A DNA stretch of 64,000 nucleotides from Roseateles toxinivorans (lineage in GTDB: Bacteria > Pseudomonadota > Gammaproteobacteria > Burkholderiales > Burkholderiaceae_C). Both the position numbers and the translations under genes were made by a program. The stretch covers positions 186,001-250,000 of the forward strand of contig NZ_SNXS01000002.1 in assembly GCF_004362525.1 (NCBI RefSeq), written 5' to 3'. The notes under the pieces are model-generated. The model saw only the letters and a list, made by a program, of their open reading frames with translations. It was not told the DNA's origin and made no database searches. This document shows positions 46,683-55,829 of this stretch, in pieces (within the stretch, counting starts at the first letter, position 1; each line of letters begins with the position of its first letter).

Positions 46683-47546
46683 TCAGGCCAGCTTGCCGGC
46701 GTTGAAGTCCTGCACCGCCTGGTAGATCTGCTCCTTGCTGTTCATCACAAAGGGGCCGTACTGGACGATGGGCTCGTTCAGCGGCTTGCCGGCGATCAGC
46801 AGCACGCGGGTCGGCTCGGCGCCGGCCTGCAGGCGCAGACCATCGCCACTGTTCTTCAGGATGGCCATCCGTTGCGTCGCGACCTCGGTGTCGCCCACGG
46901 TGACGCCACCGCGATAGACGTAGATGAAGGCGTTGTGCTCGGCCGGCAGCGCCTGCTCGAAGCTCGCACCAGCTTCCAAATGCAGATCCAGGTACAGCGG
47001 CTCGGTGCCGTCGCGCTGCACGGCGCCCGTCACGCCATGGCTCTCGCCTGCGATCACGCGGCCGGTCACCCCCTCGGTCTTGAACTCGGGGATCTCGGCA
47101 TTCTTGAAGTCGCGGTACCAGGGCTCGCGCATCTTGTCGCCCGAAGGCAGGTTCAGCCAGAGCTGGAAGCCCTCCATCACGCCCTCCTCCTGCTCGGGCA
47201 GCTCGCTGTGGATCACGCCGCGGCCGGCGGTCATCCATTGCACACCGCCGTTTTCCAGCAGGCCCTCATGGCCGGCACTGTCGCGGTGGCGCATGCGCCC
47301 GGCAATCATGTAGCTGATGGTCTCGAAGCCGCGGTGCGGATGGTCGGGAAAGCCGGCGATGTAGTCACCGGGCTTGTCGCTGCCGAAGGCATCGAGCATC
47401 AGATAGGGGTCGAGGCGGCGCTGCAGGTCTTGCGTGAGCACCCGCGTCAGCTTGACCCCGGCGCCGTCGCTGGTGGCCTGGCCCAAGACCTGGCGCTCCA
47501 CGGTGCGCGGGCTGGTGATCGAAGAGGTGACGGTTGCGGTGCTCAT
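46683..47546 (-). CDS. Pirin-family bicupin protein
   Basis: This protein has 287 residues. Pirins carry an Fe centre bound by three His and one Glu in the N-terminal cupin; the ligands are visible in PDHPHRGFETISYMI and RGVIHSE. Bacterial pirins act as quercetin dioxygenases or redox sensors. The second cupin (AFIYVYRGGVTVGD) and the pirin C-terminal tail (PFVMNSKEQIYQAVQDFNAGKL) are complete. It lies 19 bases after azoR in one probable operon, controlled by the divergent LysR. Confidence 0.93.
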   Translation of the reverse strand: MSTATVTSSITSPRTVERQVLGQATSDGAGVKLTRVLTQDLQRRLDPYLMLDAFGSDKPGDYIAGFPDHPHRGFETISYMIAGRMRHRDSAGHEGLLENGGVQWMTAGRGVIHSELPEQEEGVMEGFQLWLNLPSGDKMREPWYRDFKNAEIPEFKTEGVTGRVIAGESHGVTGAVQRDGTEPLYLDLHLEAGASFEQALPAEHNAFIYVYRGGVTVGDTEVATQRMAILKNSGDGLRLQAGAEPTRVLLIAGKPLNEPIVQYGPFVMNSKEQIYQAVQDFNAGKLA

Positions 47547-47565
47547 ACAAAACCTTTCTGGAGTT

Positions 47566-48171
47566 TCACAATGCGGCGATCTGTTCGCGGGCCTCGGCCA
47601 GGCCGGCCGCTTCAGCGTCCGGGCCCATCGCCAGACCTTCGGCGTAGATGAACTCGACATCGGTCATGCCAACGAAGCCCAGCACGGTGCGCAGATAGGG
47701 CACTTGCGAGTCGGCCGGCTGGTCGCGGTACTTGCCGCCGCGGGTCAGCACAGCATAGACCTTCTTGCCGGGCAGCAGACCCTCGACGCCGGTCTCGGTG
47801 TAGCGGAAGGTCGTGCGCGCCTTGACGATGGCGTCGATCCAGTTCTTCAGCTGCGAGCTGACGCCGAAGTTGTACATCGGCACACCCAGCACCAGCACGT
47901 CAGCGGCCTGGACTTCGGCGATCAGCGCATCGTCGAGCGCGGCGCGTGCGGCCTGCTCGGGCGAGCGTTGCTCGGCGGGCGTGAACAGCGCCTGCAGCGC
48001 CGTCTCGTCCAGCGCCGGCTGAGGCTGGCGGGCCAGGTCACGCACGGTGACCTTGGCGTCCGGCGACGCGGCCGCCAGCTTGGCGACCAGCTCATTGGCC
48101 AGGCGGGTCGATTGCGAACCCTGGTTGTTCTCGTAAACACGGGCGCTGGTGTTGATTTGCAGGATGTTCAT
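47566..48171 (-). CDS. azoR: FMN-dependent NADH azoreductase
   Basis: This 201-residue flavodoxin-fold enzyme reduces azo compounds and quinones. Markers: [12 protein letters not shown] (phosphate loop), [22 protein letters not shown] (flavin-ring contact), VLTRGGKY and the C-terminal [15 protein letters not shown]. Cytoplasmic. First gene of azoR-pirin, divergent from a LysR gene with an inverted repeat between; electrophile/quinone induction is the usual pattern. The enzyme keeps all family blocks. Confidence 0.94.
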   Translation of the reverse strand: MNILQINTSARVYENNQGSQSTRLANELVAKLAAASPDAKVTVRDLARQPQPALDETALQALFTPAEQRSPEQAARAALDDALIAEVQAADVLVLGVPMYNFGVSSQLKNWIDAIVKARTTFRYTETGVEGLLPGKKVYAVLTRGGKYRDQPADSQVPYLRTVLGFVGMTDVEFIYAEGLAMGPDAEAAGLAEAREQIAAL

Positions 48172-48234
48172 GGTTCAAGCCTTTCGGGATTGCCGGTGGT
48201 TGCGGCGCCTGCTGTGAGCCTTGTGCGTCGCGTT

Positions 48235-48251
48235 AGGGATAATTTATTCCT
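48235..48251. promoter_or_regulatory. Candidate LysR operator for azoR-pirin
   Basis: AGGGATAA-T-TTATTCCT is an inverted repeat with 7 of 8 arm bases paired, in the 165-base gap between azoR and the divergent LysR gene and 64 bases before the azoR start. Its shape (ATAA-T-TTAT core) fits a LysR recognition site. Confidence 0.5.
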
Positions 48252-48336
48252 CACGCCTGAAGAACAAAAGACATTAGATTGGCATTCATTGTTCGCCTGG
48301 TGAGACAATTGCCCGGCCACAACCGCCCGCCCCGCC

Positions 48337-49263
48337 ATGGAACCGAATGACTTGCTGATGTTTGCCCAGGTCGCCGATGCCGGCAGCTTCACCCGTGCGG
48401 CCGAGCGCATGAAGCTGCCGAAGTCGACGGTGTCGCGCCGGATCGCCGCGCTGGAAACCGAGTTAGGTGAGCGCCTGCTTCAGCGCAGCACCCGGAAATT
48501 GCTGATCACCGAGTTTGGCGACAAGGTGCTGCAACATGCCCGCCAGGTGCTGTGCGAGGTCGAGCAGACCCAGGCCCTGGCCCAGCATCGGCAGGTCCTG
48601 CCCAGCGGAAGGCTGCGCGTGTCCATGCCGGCCGACTTCGCCAACACCGCCCTGCAGACCATGCTGGCCGAGTTCGTGAAGACGCACCCGGCGATCTCGC
48701 TGGAGCTGGACCTGTCGGCCCGCCGGGTCGATCTGATCGGCGAGAACTTCGACCTGGCCATACGCATGGGTGATCTGCCGGAGGACAGCCTGCTGACGGC
48801 CAAGCGCCTGGGCGTGTTCAGGGTCGGCCTCTATGCATCGCCGACATTTCTGACTGCGCATGGAGCGCCCACAACGCCGGACGACCTCAACCGCCTGCAT
48901 GCGCTGATGCTGATGAGCCGCACCGGCGAAGCGCTGCCCTGGCGACTGCAGCCGCTGGAGGGCAGCGAACCCGGCGCACTGATCACGAACCCGGTCAGCC
49001 GCACGCTGGCCAACTCGCCCGATGTGCTGATGCGCCTGGCGCAGAACGGCTGTGGCGTGACCACCCTGGCCGACTTCATCGTCGAGCCCATGATCAACGG
49101 CGGCCAGCTGGCCCGCGTGCTGCCAGGCTGGATGGCCGAGCCGGCGGTGGCCTGGGCCGTCTTCCCCGGCCGGCGGCTGATGCCGGCCAAGACACGGGTG
49201 TTCCTGGACGCGCTGACGCTGACCCTGGACGCCTGCCCGGCCTCGCGCATCGACAGGCCCTGA
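48337..49263 (+). CDS. LysR-family regulator (azoR-pirin neighbour)
   Basis: This protein has 308 residues. N-terminal HTH: DAGSFTRAAERMKLPKSTVSRRIAALETEL (residues about 13-45); C-terminal effector domain (VSMPADFANTALQTMLAEFVKTHPAISLELDLS). This is the CrgA/AaeR-like subgroup often paired with quinone/azo reductases. Divergent from azoR-pirin and the likely regulator of both. It is followed after 55 bases by an EamA transporter gene on the same strand, which may be co-transcribed. Confidence 0.92.
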   Translation: MEPNDLLMFAQVADAGSFTRAAERMKLPKSTVSRRIAALETELGERLLQRSTRKLLITEFGDKVLQHARQVLCEVEQTQALAQHRQVLPSGRLRVSMPADFANTALQTMLAEFVKTHPAISLELDLSARRVDLIGENFDLAIRMGDLPEDSLLTAKRLGVFRVGLYASPTFLTAHGAPTTPDDLNRLHALMLMSRTGEALPWRLQPLEGSEPGALITNPVSRTLANSPDVLMRLAQNGCGVTTLADFIVEPMINGGQLARVLPGWMAEPAVAWAVFPGRRLMPAKTRVFLDALTLTLDACPASRIDRP

Positions 49264-49318
49264 CCCCGCTGTGCGCTCCTCGCCGCAATGCCCGCCCGGT
49301 CTGCGGCAAGATCACACC

Positions 49319-50245
49319 ATGCCCGACATCCCGCCCTCCGCCACACGTCACGCCCTGCTCGTCGGCCTGCTGGTGGTGCTGTTCTGGGGCCTGAACTTCC
49401 CGATCCAGAAGGCCCTGCTGACGGCAATGCAGCCCGAGGGCTTTCTGTTCCTGCGCTTTGCGGCGATGCCGCTGCTGGTGCTCGGACTGCTGCTGCAGCG
49501 CTACGGGCTGAAGTGGCCCCGCGTGTCGCGAGCCGACCTCTGGGCGCTGACGCGGCTGGGCCTCCTGGGCCAGGGCCTGCACCTGGCCCTGTCCAGCTAC
49601 GGCACGCATTGGTCCACGCCGTTCTCCAGCTCAGTGCTGCTGGCCTGCGGCCCGGTGTTCACCCTGCTGATACTGCGCTTCTACGGTCTGGAGCGGCTGC
49701 GCCGGCCCCAGCTGATGGGCATGGCGCTGGCGGCGCTCGGTGCGCTGCTGTTCATGTCGGACAAGCTGCTGGCCGCCGACTGGCGCGCCGGCGGCGGCGA
49801 TCTGGTGCTGCTGGCCGCGGCCGCGCTGTTCTCGTATTACACGGTAGCCGCCAAGCCGCTGATCGCCCGCCATGGCGCGGTGCCGGTGATGTGCTACGCC
49901 AGCCTGATCACCACCCTGCCGGTGGTGCTGTACTGCTGGCCGGTGGCGCGCACAGTCAACTGGGCCGCCGTCTCGCCGCTGCTGTGGCTGGGCGCGGCCT
50001 GGGGCATTGTCGGCATCGGCTTCGTCAGCTGGCTGGCCTGGGGTTGGGTCAATGCCCAGCGCGGCGTAGCGCGCACCGCGCCGCTGATCTATCTGATGCC
50101 GCCGATCGCCGGTCTGGCCGCCTGGTTCAGCACCGGCGAGAGCTTCACGGTCCCGAAGCTGCTCGGCGCGGCCGTGGCGCTGGGCGGGGTGGCATTGGCC
50201 CAGTTCACGAATGCAACGCCGGTGCCGGAGCCCGAACCGCGGTAG
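49319..50245 (+). CDS. EamA/DMT-family transporter
   Basis: This protein has 308 residues with ten hydrophobic segments in two EamA repeats (LVGLLVVLFWGLNFPIQKALL; GGDLVLLAAAALFSYYTVAAKPLI). It starts at ATG 49319. Substrate unknown; members export amino acids, purines or drugs. It follows the LysR gene on the same strand and is convergent with the AlkD-like gene (one-base gap between stops). Confidence 0.87.
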   Translation: MPDIPPSATRHALLVGLLVVLFWGLNFPIQKALLTAMQPEGFLFLRFAAMPLLVLGLLLQRYGLKWPRVSRADLWALTRLGLLGQGLHLALSSYGTHWSTPFSSSVLLACGPVFTLLILRFYGLERLRRPQLMGMALAALGALLFMSDKLLAADWRAGGGDLVLLAAAALFSYYTVAAKPLIARHGAVPVMCYASLITTLPVVLYCWPVARTVNWAAVSPLLWLGAAWGIVGIGFVSWLAWGWVNAQRGVARTAPLIYLMPPIAGLAAWFSTGESFTVPKLLGAAVALGGVALAQFTNATPVPEPEPR

Positions 50246-50246
50246 T

Positions 50247-50918
50247 TCAGCCGGCGCGGGCCTTCAGCTCGCGCAGGGCATCGGCCGCGATCCAGCGCGC
50301 GCTCTTCGAAGGCTGTTCTTTCAGCCGCTCGGCCAGCGTGATCGCCTGCGGCAGCAGGGCCGCATTGCGCTTGCCGATCTGGCGCAGCGCCCAGTTGACC
50401 GACTTCTTGACGAAGTTGCGCTCATCGTCGGCGGCCTGTTCGATCAGCGGGAAGCAGTCGGTGAAGCGTGCATCGGGCGCCTGCTTGTCATGGACGGCGA
50501 GCACCGCCAGCAGCGAGAACGCGGCGCGCCTGGCAAAGCAGTCCTGCGCCTGCGCCCAGCGCGGCACGCAGCTCCAGGCCAGCGGCGAACGCCGGAAGCA
50601 GTTCAGACAGGCCTGGTCGCAGACATCCCAGGCTTGCATGCCCTGGGTCCAGTGATCCATCTGCGCAGCCGTCATCAGCTTGGGATCGGCCACCAGGCTG
50701 GCGACGATCTGCGCGTCCGGGATGCCGGTGTCCCACAGGGCCAGGGCCAGGTCGTGATCGGTGCCCAGCTGCTTGCCCAGGGCGCGCATCGTCGGTACGG
50801 CCAGGCCCAGACGGCCTTCGCCGGTCAAGCCAAAGCCGGCCATCGCGTCCAGGGCCTCAGGCCGGGCCTGGGCGCGCAGCAGGGCCAGCGCGTGATCGAG
50901 CCGGGTCGGGTCTGTCAT
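50247..50918 (-). CDS. AlkD-like DNA alkylation repair protein
   Basis: This protein has 223 residues built of HEAT-like helical repeats, PF08713 family. AlkD glycosylases remove N3- and N7-alkyl purines. Counterparts of catalytic and DNA-contacting W109, D113 and W187 of the known enzyme are visible in AWDVCDQA and VKKSVNWALRQIG. Start ATG 50918 overlaps the stop of the upstream membrane-protein gene (ATGA). Not linked to other repair genes here. Confidence 0.88.
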   Translation of the reverse strand: MTDPTRLDHALALLRAQARPEALDAMAGFGLTGEGRLGLAVPTMRALGKQLGTDHDLALALWDTGIPDAQIVASLVADPKLMTAAQMDHWTQGMQAWDVCDQACLNCFRRSPLAWSCVPRWAQAQDCFARRAAFSLLAVLAVHDKQAPDARFTDCFPLIEQAADDERNFVKKSVNWALRQIGKRNAALLPQAITLAERLKEQPSKSARWIAADALRELKARAG

Positions 50919-51394
50919 GCGCTTCGGCGCATGCCCACCTGCGGCCGGCGGAACGACAGCGGCGCCGGTGCGCGTGTGGCGCTGCGCCCGGCCAGCCACA
51001 GCCCCAACAGCACCGGCAACAGGGCCCAGCCAGCAACACCCAGCAGGCGCAACCAGGGCATATGCAGATGCGGGCCGAGCAGCGACATCGGCACATAGGC
51101 CAGCCAGGGCAGCGCGCAGGCCAGCAGCAGATGGCTGGGCGGGCCCTGCAGATTCTTCACCAGCACCAGGCCGAACAAGCAAGCCAGCAACAGCACCGGC
51201 AGACGGCACCACAGCAGATCGGCCAGCGCGAACTGCACGGCCGGATGCGCTTGCCAGGCCGCCGGCAGGCCCCAGCTCGCGGCCAGGCCCAAGGGCAGCG
51301 GCGAAGCCAGCAGCCAGGCCGACATCAGCACCGTCAGCACGGCAAGCACGACGCCTGCCGTGAGAGCAACGGCCAGAGAACGTTGATGCAACAT
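50915..51394 (-). CDS. Small integral membrane protein, unknown
   Basis: This protein has 159 residues with four predicted membrane helices (SLAVALTAGVVLAVLTVLMSAWLL; LPVLLLACLFGLVLV; LLLACALPWLAYV; GVAGWALLPVLLGLWLAG) and a basic C terminus. I recognise no family. ATG 51394 has an AGGGG site; an ATG at 51421 has none. It is translationally coupled to the AlkD-like gene by a four-base overlap. Confidence 0.65.
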   Translation of the reverse strand: MLHQRSLAVALTAGVVLAVLTVLMSAWLLASPLPLGLAASWGLPAAWQAHPAVQFALADLLWCRLPVLLLACLFGLVLVKNLQGPPSHLLLACALPWLAYVPMSLLGPHLHMPWLRLLGVAGWALLPVLLGLWLAGRSATRAPAPLSFRRPQVGMRRSA

Positions 51395-51605
51395 GAGCAG
51401 CCCCTGTGCGCATCGAGTCATCCCCGGAGGATGCCCAACAAACCCGATGGCGTTCTTGTAGGTTTGAGACCAGCCGGGGAGCTTAGGCAGCCGTCACGCC
51501 CCTGTCTATTGGTAGGCGCCCCAGTCCGGCATCCAGCGTCGCTGTCACAAAACAAGCACAATGCGCGGCAGTCCCGAACATGGCCACAAGCCTATGGAGT
51601 CCTTG

Positions 51606-53183
51606 ATGAGCTTTCGCTTCCGTCTGAACCACGGCGCCGCCGCCGCCCTGCTGGCCATGAGCCTGGCACACCCTGCAATCGCCGCCTCAAGTGCCACTGG
51701 CCCCAGCGTCGCCTGGCAGGCCGCCGCCGGTGACGCCGACATCGAGCGCGCCTTTGCCCAGGCGCGCGGCGAGAAGAAGCCGGTGCTGCTGTACTGGGGG
51801 GCCAAGTGGTGCCCCCCCTGCAACCAGCTGAAGGCGACGCTGTTCAACCGCCAGGATTTCATCGAGCGCTCGCGTGCCTTCGTGGCCGTCAACATCGATG
51901 GCGACCTACCCGGCGCGCAAAAGCTCGGCACCCGCTTCAAGGTGCGCGGCTACCCGACGATGATCCTGTTCAACGCCGATGGCGCCGAGCTGACCCGCCT
52001 GCCCGGCGAGGCCGATGCGGCCCAGGTGATGCAGGTGCTGCAGGTCGGCCTGGCCGGCGGCCGGCCGGTCAAGTCGGTGCTGGCCGATGCCCGCGCCGGC
52101 AAGCCGCTGGCCGCCAATGAGTGGCGCCTGCTGGCCTTCTATTCCTGGGAGACCGACGAGCAACAGCTGGTGCCCCCGGCCGAACTGCCCGGCATGCTGA
52201 CCCAGCTGGCCGTGGCCAATGCCAGCGGCGAGGCCGCCACGACGACACGGCTGTGGCTGAAGGCGCTGGCCGCCAGCAATGAGGCCAAGGGCCTGAAGCC
52301 CGATGCCGCCGTGCGCGACCGCGTGATGGCCGTGTTGGCCGATCCGGCCTCGGCCCGCGTGCAGATGGACGTGCTGGTCAACAACGCACCGGCCATCGTG
52401 CAGACCCTGGTCGCCGCAGGCGCCGACAAGAAGGCCCTGCTGGTCGCCTTCGATACCGCGCTGCAGAAGCTGCAGGCCGATACCGGCCTTTCACGGGCCG
52501 ACCGCATCACCGCGCTGGGCGCCCGCGTCGACCTGGCCAGGCTGGATCTGCCCAAGGACGCCGCCCAGGTGCAGGCCCAGATGCCCGCCGCCCTGCTGAC
52601 CAGCCTGCGCGAACATGCCGCCCGCGACGACCGCGAAATCACCGACGGCTATGAGCGTCAGGCCGTCATTACCTCCGACGCCTATGTGCTGGGCCAGGCC
52701 GGGCTGTGGGCCGAGTCGGACGCGCTGCTCAAGGCCAGCCTGGGCAAGAGCCATTCGCCCTACTATCTGATGAGCCAGCTGGGCAGCAATGCCAAGAAGC
52801 AGGGCCGCAAGGACGAGGCGCTGAAGTGGTATGAGGAGGCCTTCAACAAGAGCGAGGGCCCGGCCACGCGGCTGCAGTGGGGCTCCAACTACCTGACGGC
52901 CCTGGTGGACCTGGCCCCGGCCGAGGCCGCCCGCATCGAGAAGGCCGCCGCCCAGCTGCTGACCGAAGCCGGCCAGGACAAGGCCGCGTTCTACGAACGC
53001 AGCGCCCGCTCACTGCAACGCGTCGGCGCCAAGCTCAACAGCTGGAACCAGGACGGCAAGCACGCCGCCGCACTGAAGCGCCTGCAGGCCCAGCTCGACG
53101 GCGTCTGCGCCAAGCTGGACAGCAAGGACGCCCAGCGGGCGACTTGCGAGGGGGTGTTGAAGCCCTCTGGCAAAAAGACTTAA
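51606..53183 (+). CDS. Exported thioredoxin-fold protein with long helical C terminus
   Basis: This protein has 525 residues. Signal peptide (MSFRFRLNHGAAAALLAMSL, cut near AIAAS), then a thioredoxin domain with active site AKWCPPCNQL and cis-Pro region VRGYPTMILF. After about residue 150 comes 370 residues of helical, TPR-like sequence (DEALKWYEEAFNKSEG) ending GVLKPSGKKT. A periplasmic oxidoreductase or chaperone-like role is probable; partner unknown. ATG 51606 is chosen because the GGAG site lies 7 bases upstream; ATG 51594 overlaps that site. Convergent with the GST gene by four bases. Confidence 0.87.
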   Translation: MSFRFRLNHGAAAALLAMSLAHPAIAASSATGPSVAWQAAAGDADIERAFAQARGEKKPVLLYWGAKWCPPCNQLKATLFNRQDFIERSRAFVAVNIDGDLPGAQKLGTRFKVRGYPTMILFNADGAELTRLPGEADAAQVMQVLQVGLAGGRPVKSVLADARAGKPLAANEWRLLAFYSWETDEQQLVPPAELPGMLTQLAVANASGEAATTTRLWLKALAASNEAKGLKPDAAVRDRVMAVLADPASARVQMDVLVNNAPAIVQTLVAAGADKKALLVAFDTALQKLQADTGLSRADRITALGARVDLARLDLPKDAAQVQAQMPAALLTSLREHAARDDREITDGYERQAVITSDAYVLGQAGLWAESDALLKASLGKSHSPYYLMSQLGSNAKKQGRKDEALKWYEEAFNKSEGPATRLQWGSNYLTALVDLAPAEAARIEKAAAQLLTEAGQDKAAFYERSARSLQRVGAKLNSWNQDGKHAAALKRLQAQLDGVCAKLDSKDAQRATCEGVLKPSGKKT

Positions 53184-53785
53184 GACAAGCCCTCTGCCTT
53201 CAGCGCTTCCTGCACCGCAGGACGCGCTGACATCCGCGCCATGAAGGCCACCAGATTCGGCAGATCGGCAATGTCCACGCCCACATACTGGCCCCAGCGG
53301 GCGACGGTGAACAGATAGGCGTCGGGCAGACTGAAGGCATCGCCCATCAGGTATTGCTTGCCTTCCAGCTGACCGTTGACCCAGCTCAGGCGCTGCTTGA
53401 CCTTGTCACGAGCCAGCGCCTTGGCCTCCTCGGGCATGGCCGGGTTGAACAGCGGCGAGAAGCCCTTGTGCAGCTCGGTGCTGATGAAGTTCAGCCACTC
53501 CTGCAGGCGGTAGCGGGCCATCGTGCCGGCGGCGGGCGCCAGGTTCTTGGCCGGCGCCTGGTCGGCGACGTACTGCAGGATCACCGGGCCCTCGCTGAGG
53601 CGCTCGCCATTGTCCAGCTCCAGCAGCGGCACATAACCCTTGCTGTTGATGGTGTAGTAGTCGGTGCCATCCTGCAGCTTGTGGGTCTTGGTGCTGGCCA
53701 GCACCAGATCGAAGGGCAGGCCCGCCTCGCGCAGAACGATGTTGGGGGACAGCGAGCAGGCGCCGGTGCTGTAGTAGAGCTTCAT
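53180..53785 (-). CDS. gstA: Glutathione S-transferase
   Basis: This 201-residue beta-class GST, like E. coli GstA, has start MKLYYSTGACSLSPNIVLREAG, with catalytic C10. The glutathione-site motif GYVPLLELDNGERLSEGPVILQY and C-terminal helical domain (YLMGDAFSLPDAYLFTVARW) are complete. Cytoplasmic. A GGAGA ribosome site lies before ATG 53785. Divergent from the MaoC gene. Confidence 0.93.
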   Translation of the reverse strand: MKLYYSTGACSLSPNIVLREAGLPFDLVLASTKTHKLQDGTDYYTINSKGYVPLLELDNGERLSEGPVILQYVADQAPAKNLAPAAGTMARYRLQEWLNFISTELHKGFSPLFNPAMPEEAKALARDKVKQRLSWVNGQLEGKQYLMGDAFSLPDAYLFTVARWGQYVGVDIADLPNLVAFMARMSARPAVQEALKAEGLS

Positions 53786-53910
53786 CGGTGATCTCCTTGG
53801 CTTGTGGGTGAAGCGCCGCACGATACGACGGATCGCAAAGGCTTGCAGCGGCGGGGTCCATGTCGGGCACTGCTACAGTCGGCGCGACCCAATCACCAGG
53901 ATGTTCGCGC

Positions 53911-54366
53911 ATGAAGATGGCTTTTGAGGACTTCCAGGTTGGCCAGGTCAGGGAGTTCGGCGGCCGCACCGTCGGCAAGGACGAGATCCTGCAGTTCGCC
54001 GCCGCCTACGACCCCCAGCCCCTGCACCTGGACGAGGCCGCCGCCGAGGCCTCGGTACTGGGCGGTCTGTCGGCCAGCGGCTGGCACACCTGCGCGATGG
54101 TGATGCGCATGATGTGCGACGACTATCTGCTCAACTCGACCAGCCAGGGCTCGCCCGGCATCGACAATCTGCGCTGGCTGCGCCCGGTGCGCCCCGGCGA
54201 CACGCTGCGCGTGCGCATGACGGTGCTGGAAGCTCGCGAGAGCAAGAGCCGGCCCCAGATCGGTCTGATTCGCTCCAGCTGGGCCGTGTTCAATCAGCAC
54301 GGCGAACAGGTGCTGAGCATGGAGGGCTGGGGCATGTTCGGGCGGCGCGACGCGCCCGCGGCCTGA
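53911..54366 (+). CDS. MaoC-like dehydratase
   Basis: This protein has 151 residues with a hot-dog fold. The (R)-hydratase signature with Asp and His is present as AAAYDPQPLHLDEAAAE followed by FGGLSASGWHT-like ASGWHT. Members hydrate enoyl-CoA, for example toward PHB or beta-oxidation. ATG 53911 follows a CAGGATG region. It begins an operon with the hydrolase and NatAB-type genes (8-base gap to the next start). Confidence 0.9.
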   Translation: MKMAFEDFQVGQVREFGGRTVGKDEILQFAAAYDPQPLHLDEAAAEASVLGGLSASGWHTCAMVMRMMCDDYLLNSTSQGSPGIDNLRWLRPVRPGDTLRVRMTVLEARESKSRPQIGLIRSSWAVFNQHGEQVLSMEGWGMFGRRDAPAA

Positions 54367-54374
54367 GCGGCCAA

Positions 54375-55829
54375 ATGACGCCGATCCAAGGCCTGACCCT
54401 GGCCGTGGCGCTGGGCCTGGCGGCGCCGGCGCTGGCTCAGACGCCGCTGACGCCCTGCCGCGTGGACGGCCTGAAGAACGAGGCGCTGTGCGGCCAGCTG
54501 AGCCGCCCGCTGGAGCCAGCCCGGCCCGAGGGCACAAAGATCAGCCTGCACTATGTGGTCGTGCCGGCCCTGGCACGGCGCAAGCTGCCCGACCCGGTGT
54601 TCCTGCTCGCCGGCGGCCCGGGCCAGAGCGCCATCGCCCTGGCCGGCCAGGTGATGCCGCTGCTGGGGCGCCTCGGCAATCGCCGCGACCTGGTGTTCGT
54701 CGATCAGCGCGGCACCGGTCGCTCGGCTCCGCTGAACTGCGATGAGGACCGCCGTCAATCGCTGGCCCAGAGCCTGGACGGTGCCGCGCAGGAGACGCGC
54801 ATGCAGCAGTGCCGCGAGGCGCTGATGAAGCTGCCGCACGGCGACCTGCGCCAGTACACGACGACGATCGCGATGCAGGACCTGGACGCGGTGCGACTCC
54901 AGCTCGGCGCCGAACAGATCAATCTGATCGGCGCGTCCTACGGCACACGGGCCGCGCTGGAGTATCTGCGTCAGTTCCCGCAGCAAGTGCGGCGCGTGAT
55001 ACTTGACGGCGTGGCCCCGCCGGACATGGTCTTGCCGGCCAGCTTCTCGACCGACAGCCAGGCGGCGCTGGAACAGGTCTTCGACGCCTGCGAAGCCGCA
55101 GCGGACTGCCGGCTGCGCCATCCGCAGCTGCGCCGGGACTGGGCCGCCCTGCTGGCCGGTCTGCCGAAGGCGGTGACACTGAACCATCCGCTGACCGGCC
55201 AGCCCGAACGGCTGACCTTGACCCGCGACGCCGTGCTCGGCGCGGTGCGCGGCCCGCTCTACATGCCCAGCTACGCCAGCGCCCTGCCCCAGGCGATCGC
55301 CGATGCGCGCCAGGGCCGCTTCGAGGCCCTGGTGGGCCTGTCCGGTCTGCTGGGCTCGGGCCGCTCGGCCAAGCTGGCGATGGGCATGCATTTCTCGGTG
55401 GTCTGCGCCGAAGACCTGCCCCGCCTGGCCCAGGCGAGCGACCCGGCGGGCAAAGACTTCGGCACACAGTTCGCCGAGGCCTACACCCGCATCTGCAAGG
55501 ACTGGCCGCGTGGCAGGGTGCCGGCCGAGTTCTATCAAGTCAAGCCCTCAACCGCCCCGGTGCTGCTGCTCAGCGGTGGCGCCGATCCGGCCACGCCGCC
55601 TCGCCATGGCGAGCGTGTCGCCAAGACCTTGGGCGCCAAGGCACGGCATCTGACGGTGCCGAATGCCGGGCATGGCGTGATGGGCCAGGGCTGCGCTCGC
55701 GAGCTGGTGTTCCGCTTCATCGCCGCCGAGGAAAAGGACGCGCTGGCGCTGGACGCCGCCTGCGTGAGCAAGATCCCCCGTCCGCCAGCGTTTCAGCCCG
55801 TCGGCCTGGGCCCGGAGGCTCGCCCATGA
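54375..55829 (+). CDS. Exported alpha/beta hydrolase, TAP-like
   Basis: This 484-residue protein has a signal peptide (LTLAVALGLAAPALAQ), then an alpha/beta hydrolase of the proline-iminopeptidase/tripeptidyl-aminopeptidase group. Oxyanion loop LLAGGPGQS, strand FVDQRGTGRS, nucleophile elbow GASYGT, acid in SGGADPATP and base in NAGHGVM are all present. A periplasmic peptidase or esterase is expected. It is coupled at 3' to the ABC ATPase gene (ATGA overlap). Confidence 0.88.
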   Translation: MTPIQGLTLAVALGLAAPALAQTPLTPCRVDGLKNEALCGQLSRPLEPARPEGTKISLHYVVVPALARRKLPDPVFLLAGGPGQSAIALAGQVMPLLGRLGNRRDLVFVDQRGTGRSAPLNCDEDRRQSLAQSLDGAAQETRMQQCREALMKLPHGDLRQYTTTIAMQDLDAVRLQLGAEQINLIGASYGTRAALEYLRQFPQQVRRVILDGVAPPDMVLPASFSTDSQAALEQVFDACEAAADCRLRHPQLRRDWAALLAGLPKAVTLNHPLTGQPERLTLTRDAVLGAVRGPLYMPSYASALPQAIADARQGRFEALVGLSGLLGSGRSAKLAMGMHFSVVCAEDLPRLAQASDPAGKDFGTQFAEAYTRICKDWPRGRVPAEFYQVKPSTAPVLLLSGGADPATPPRHGERVAKTLGAKARHLTVPNAGHGVMGQGCARELVFRFIAAEEKDALALDAACVSKIPRPPAFQPVGLGPEARP

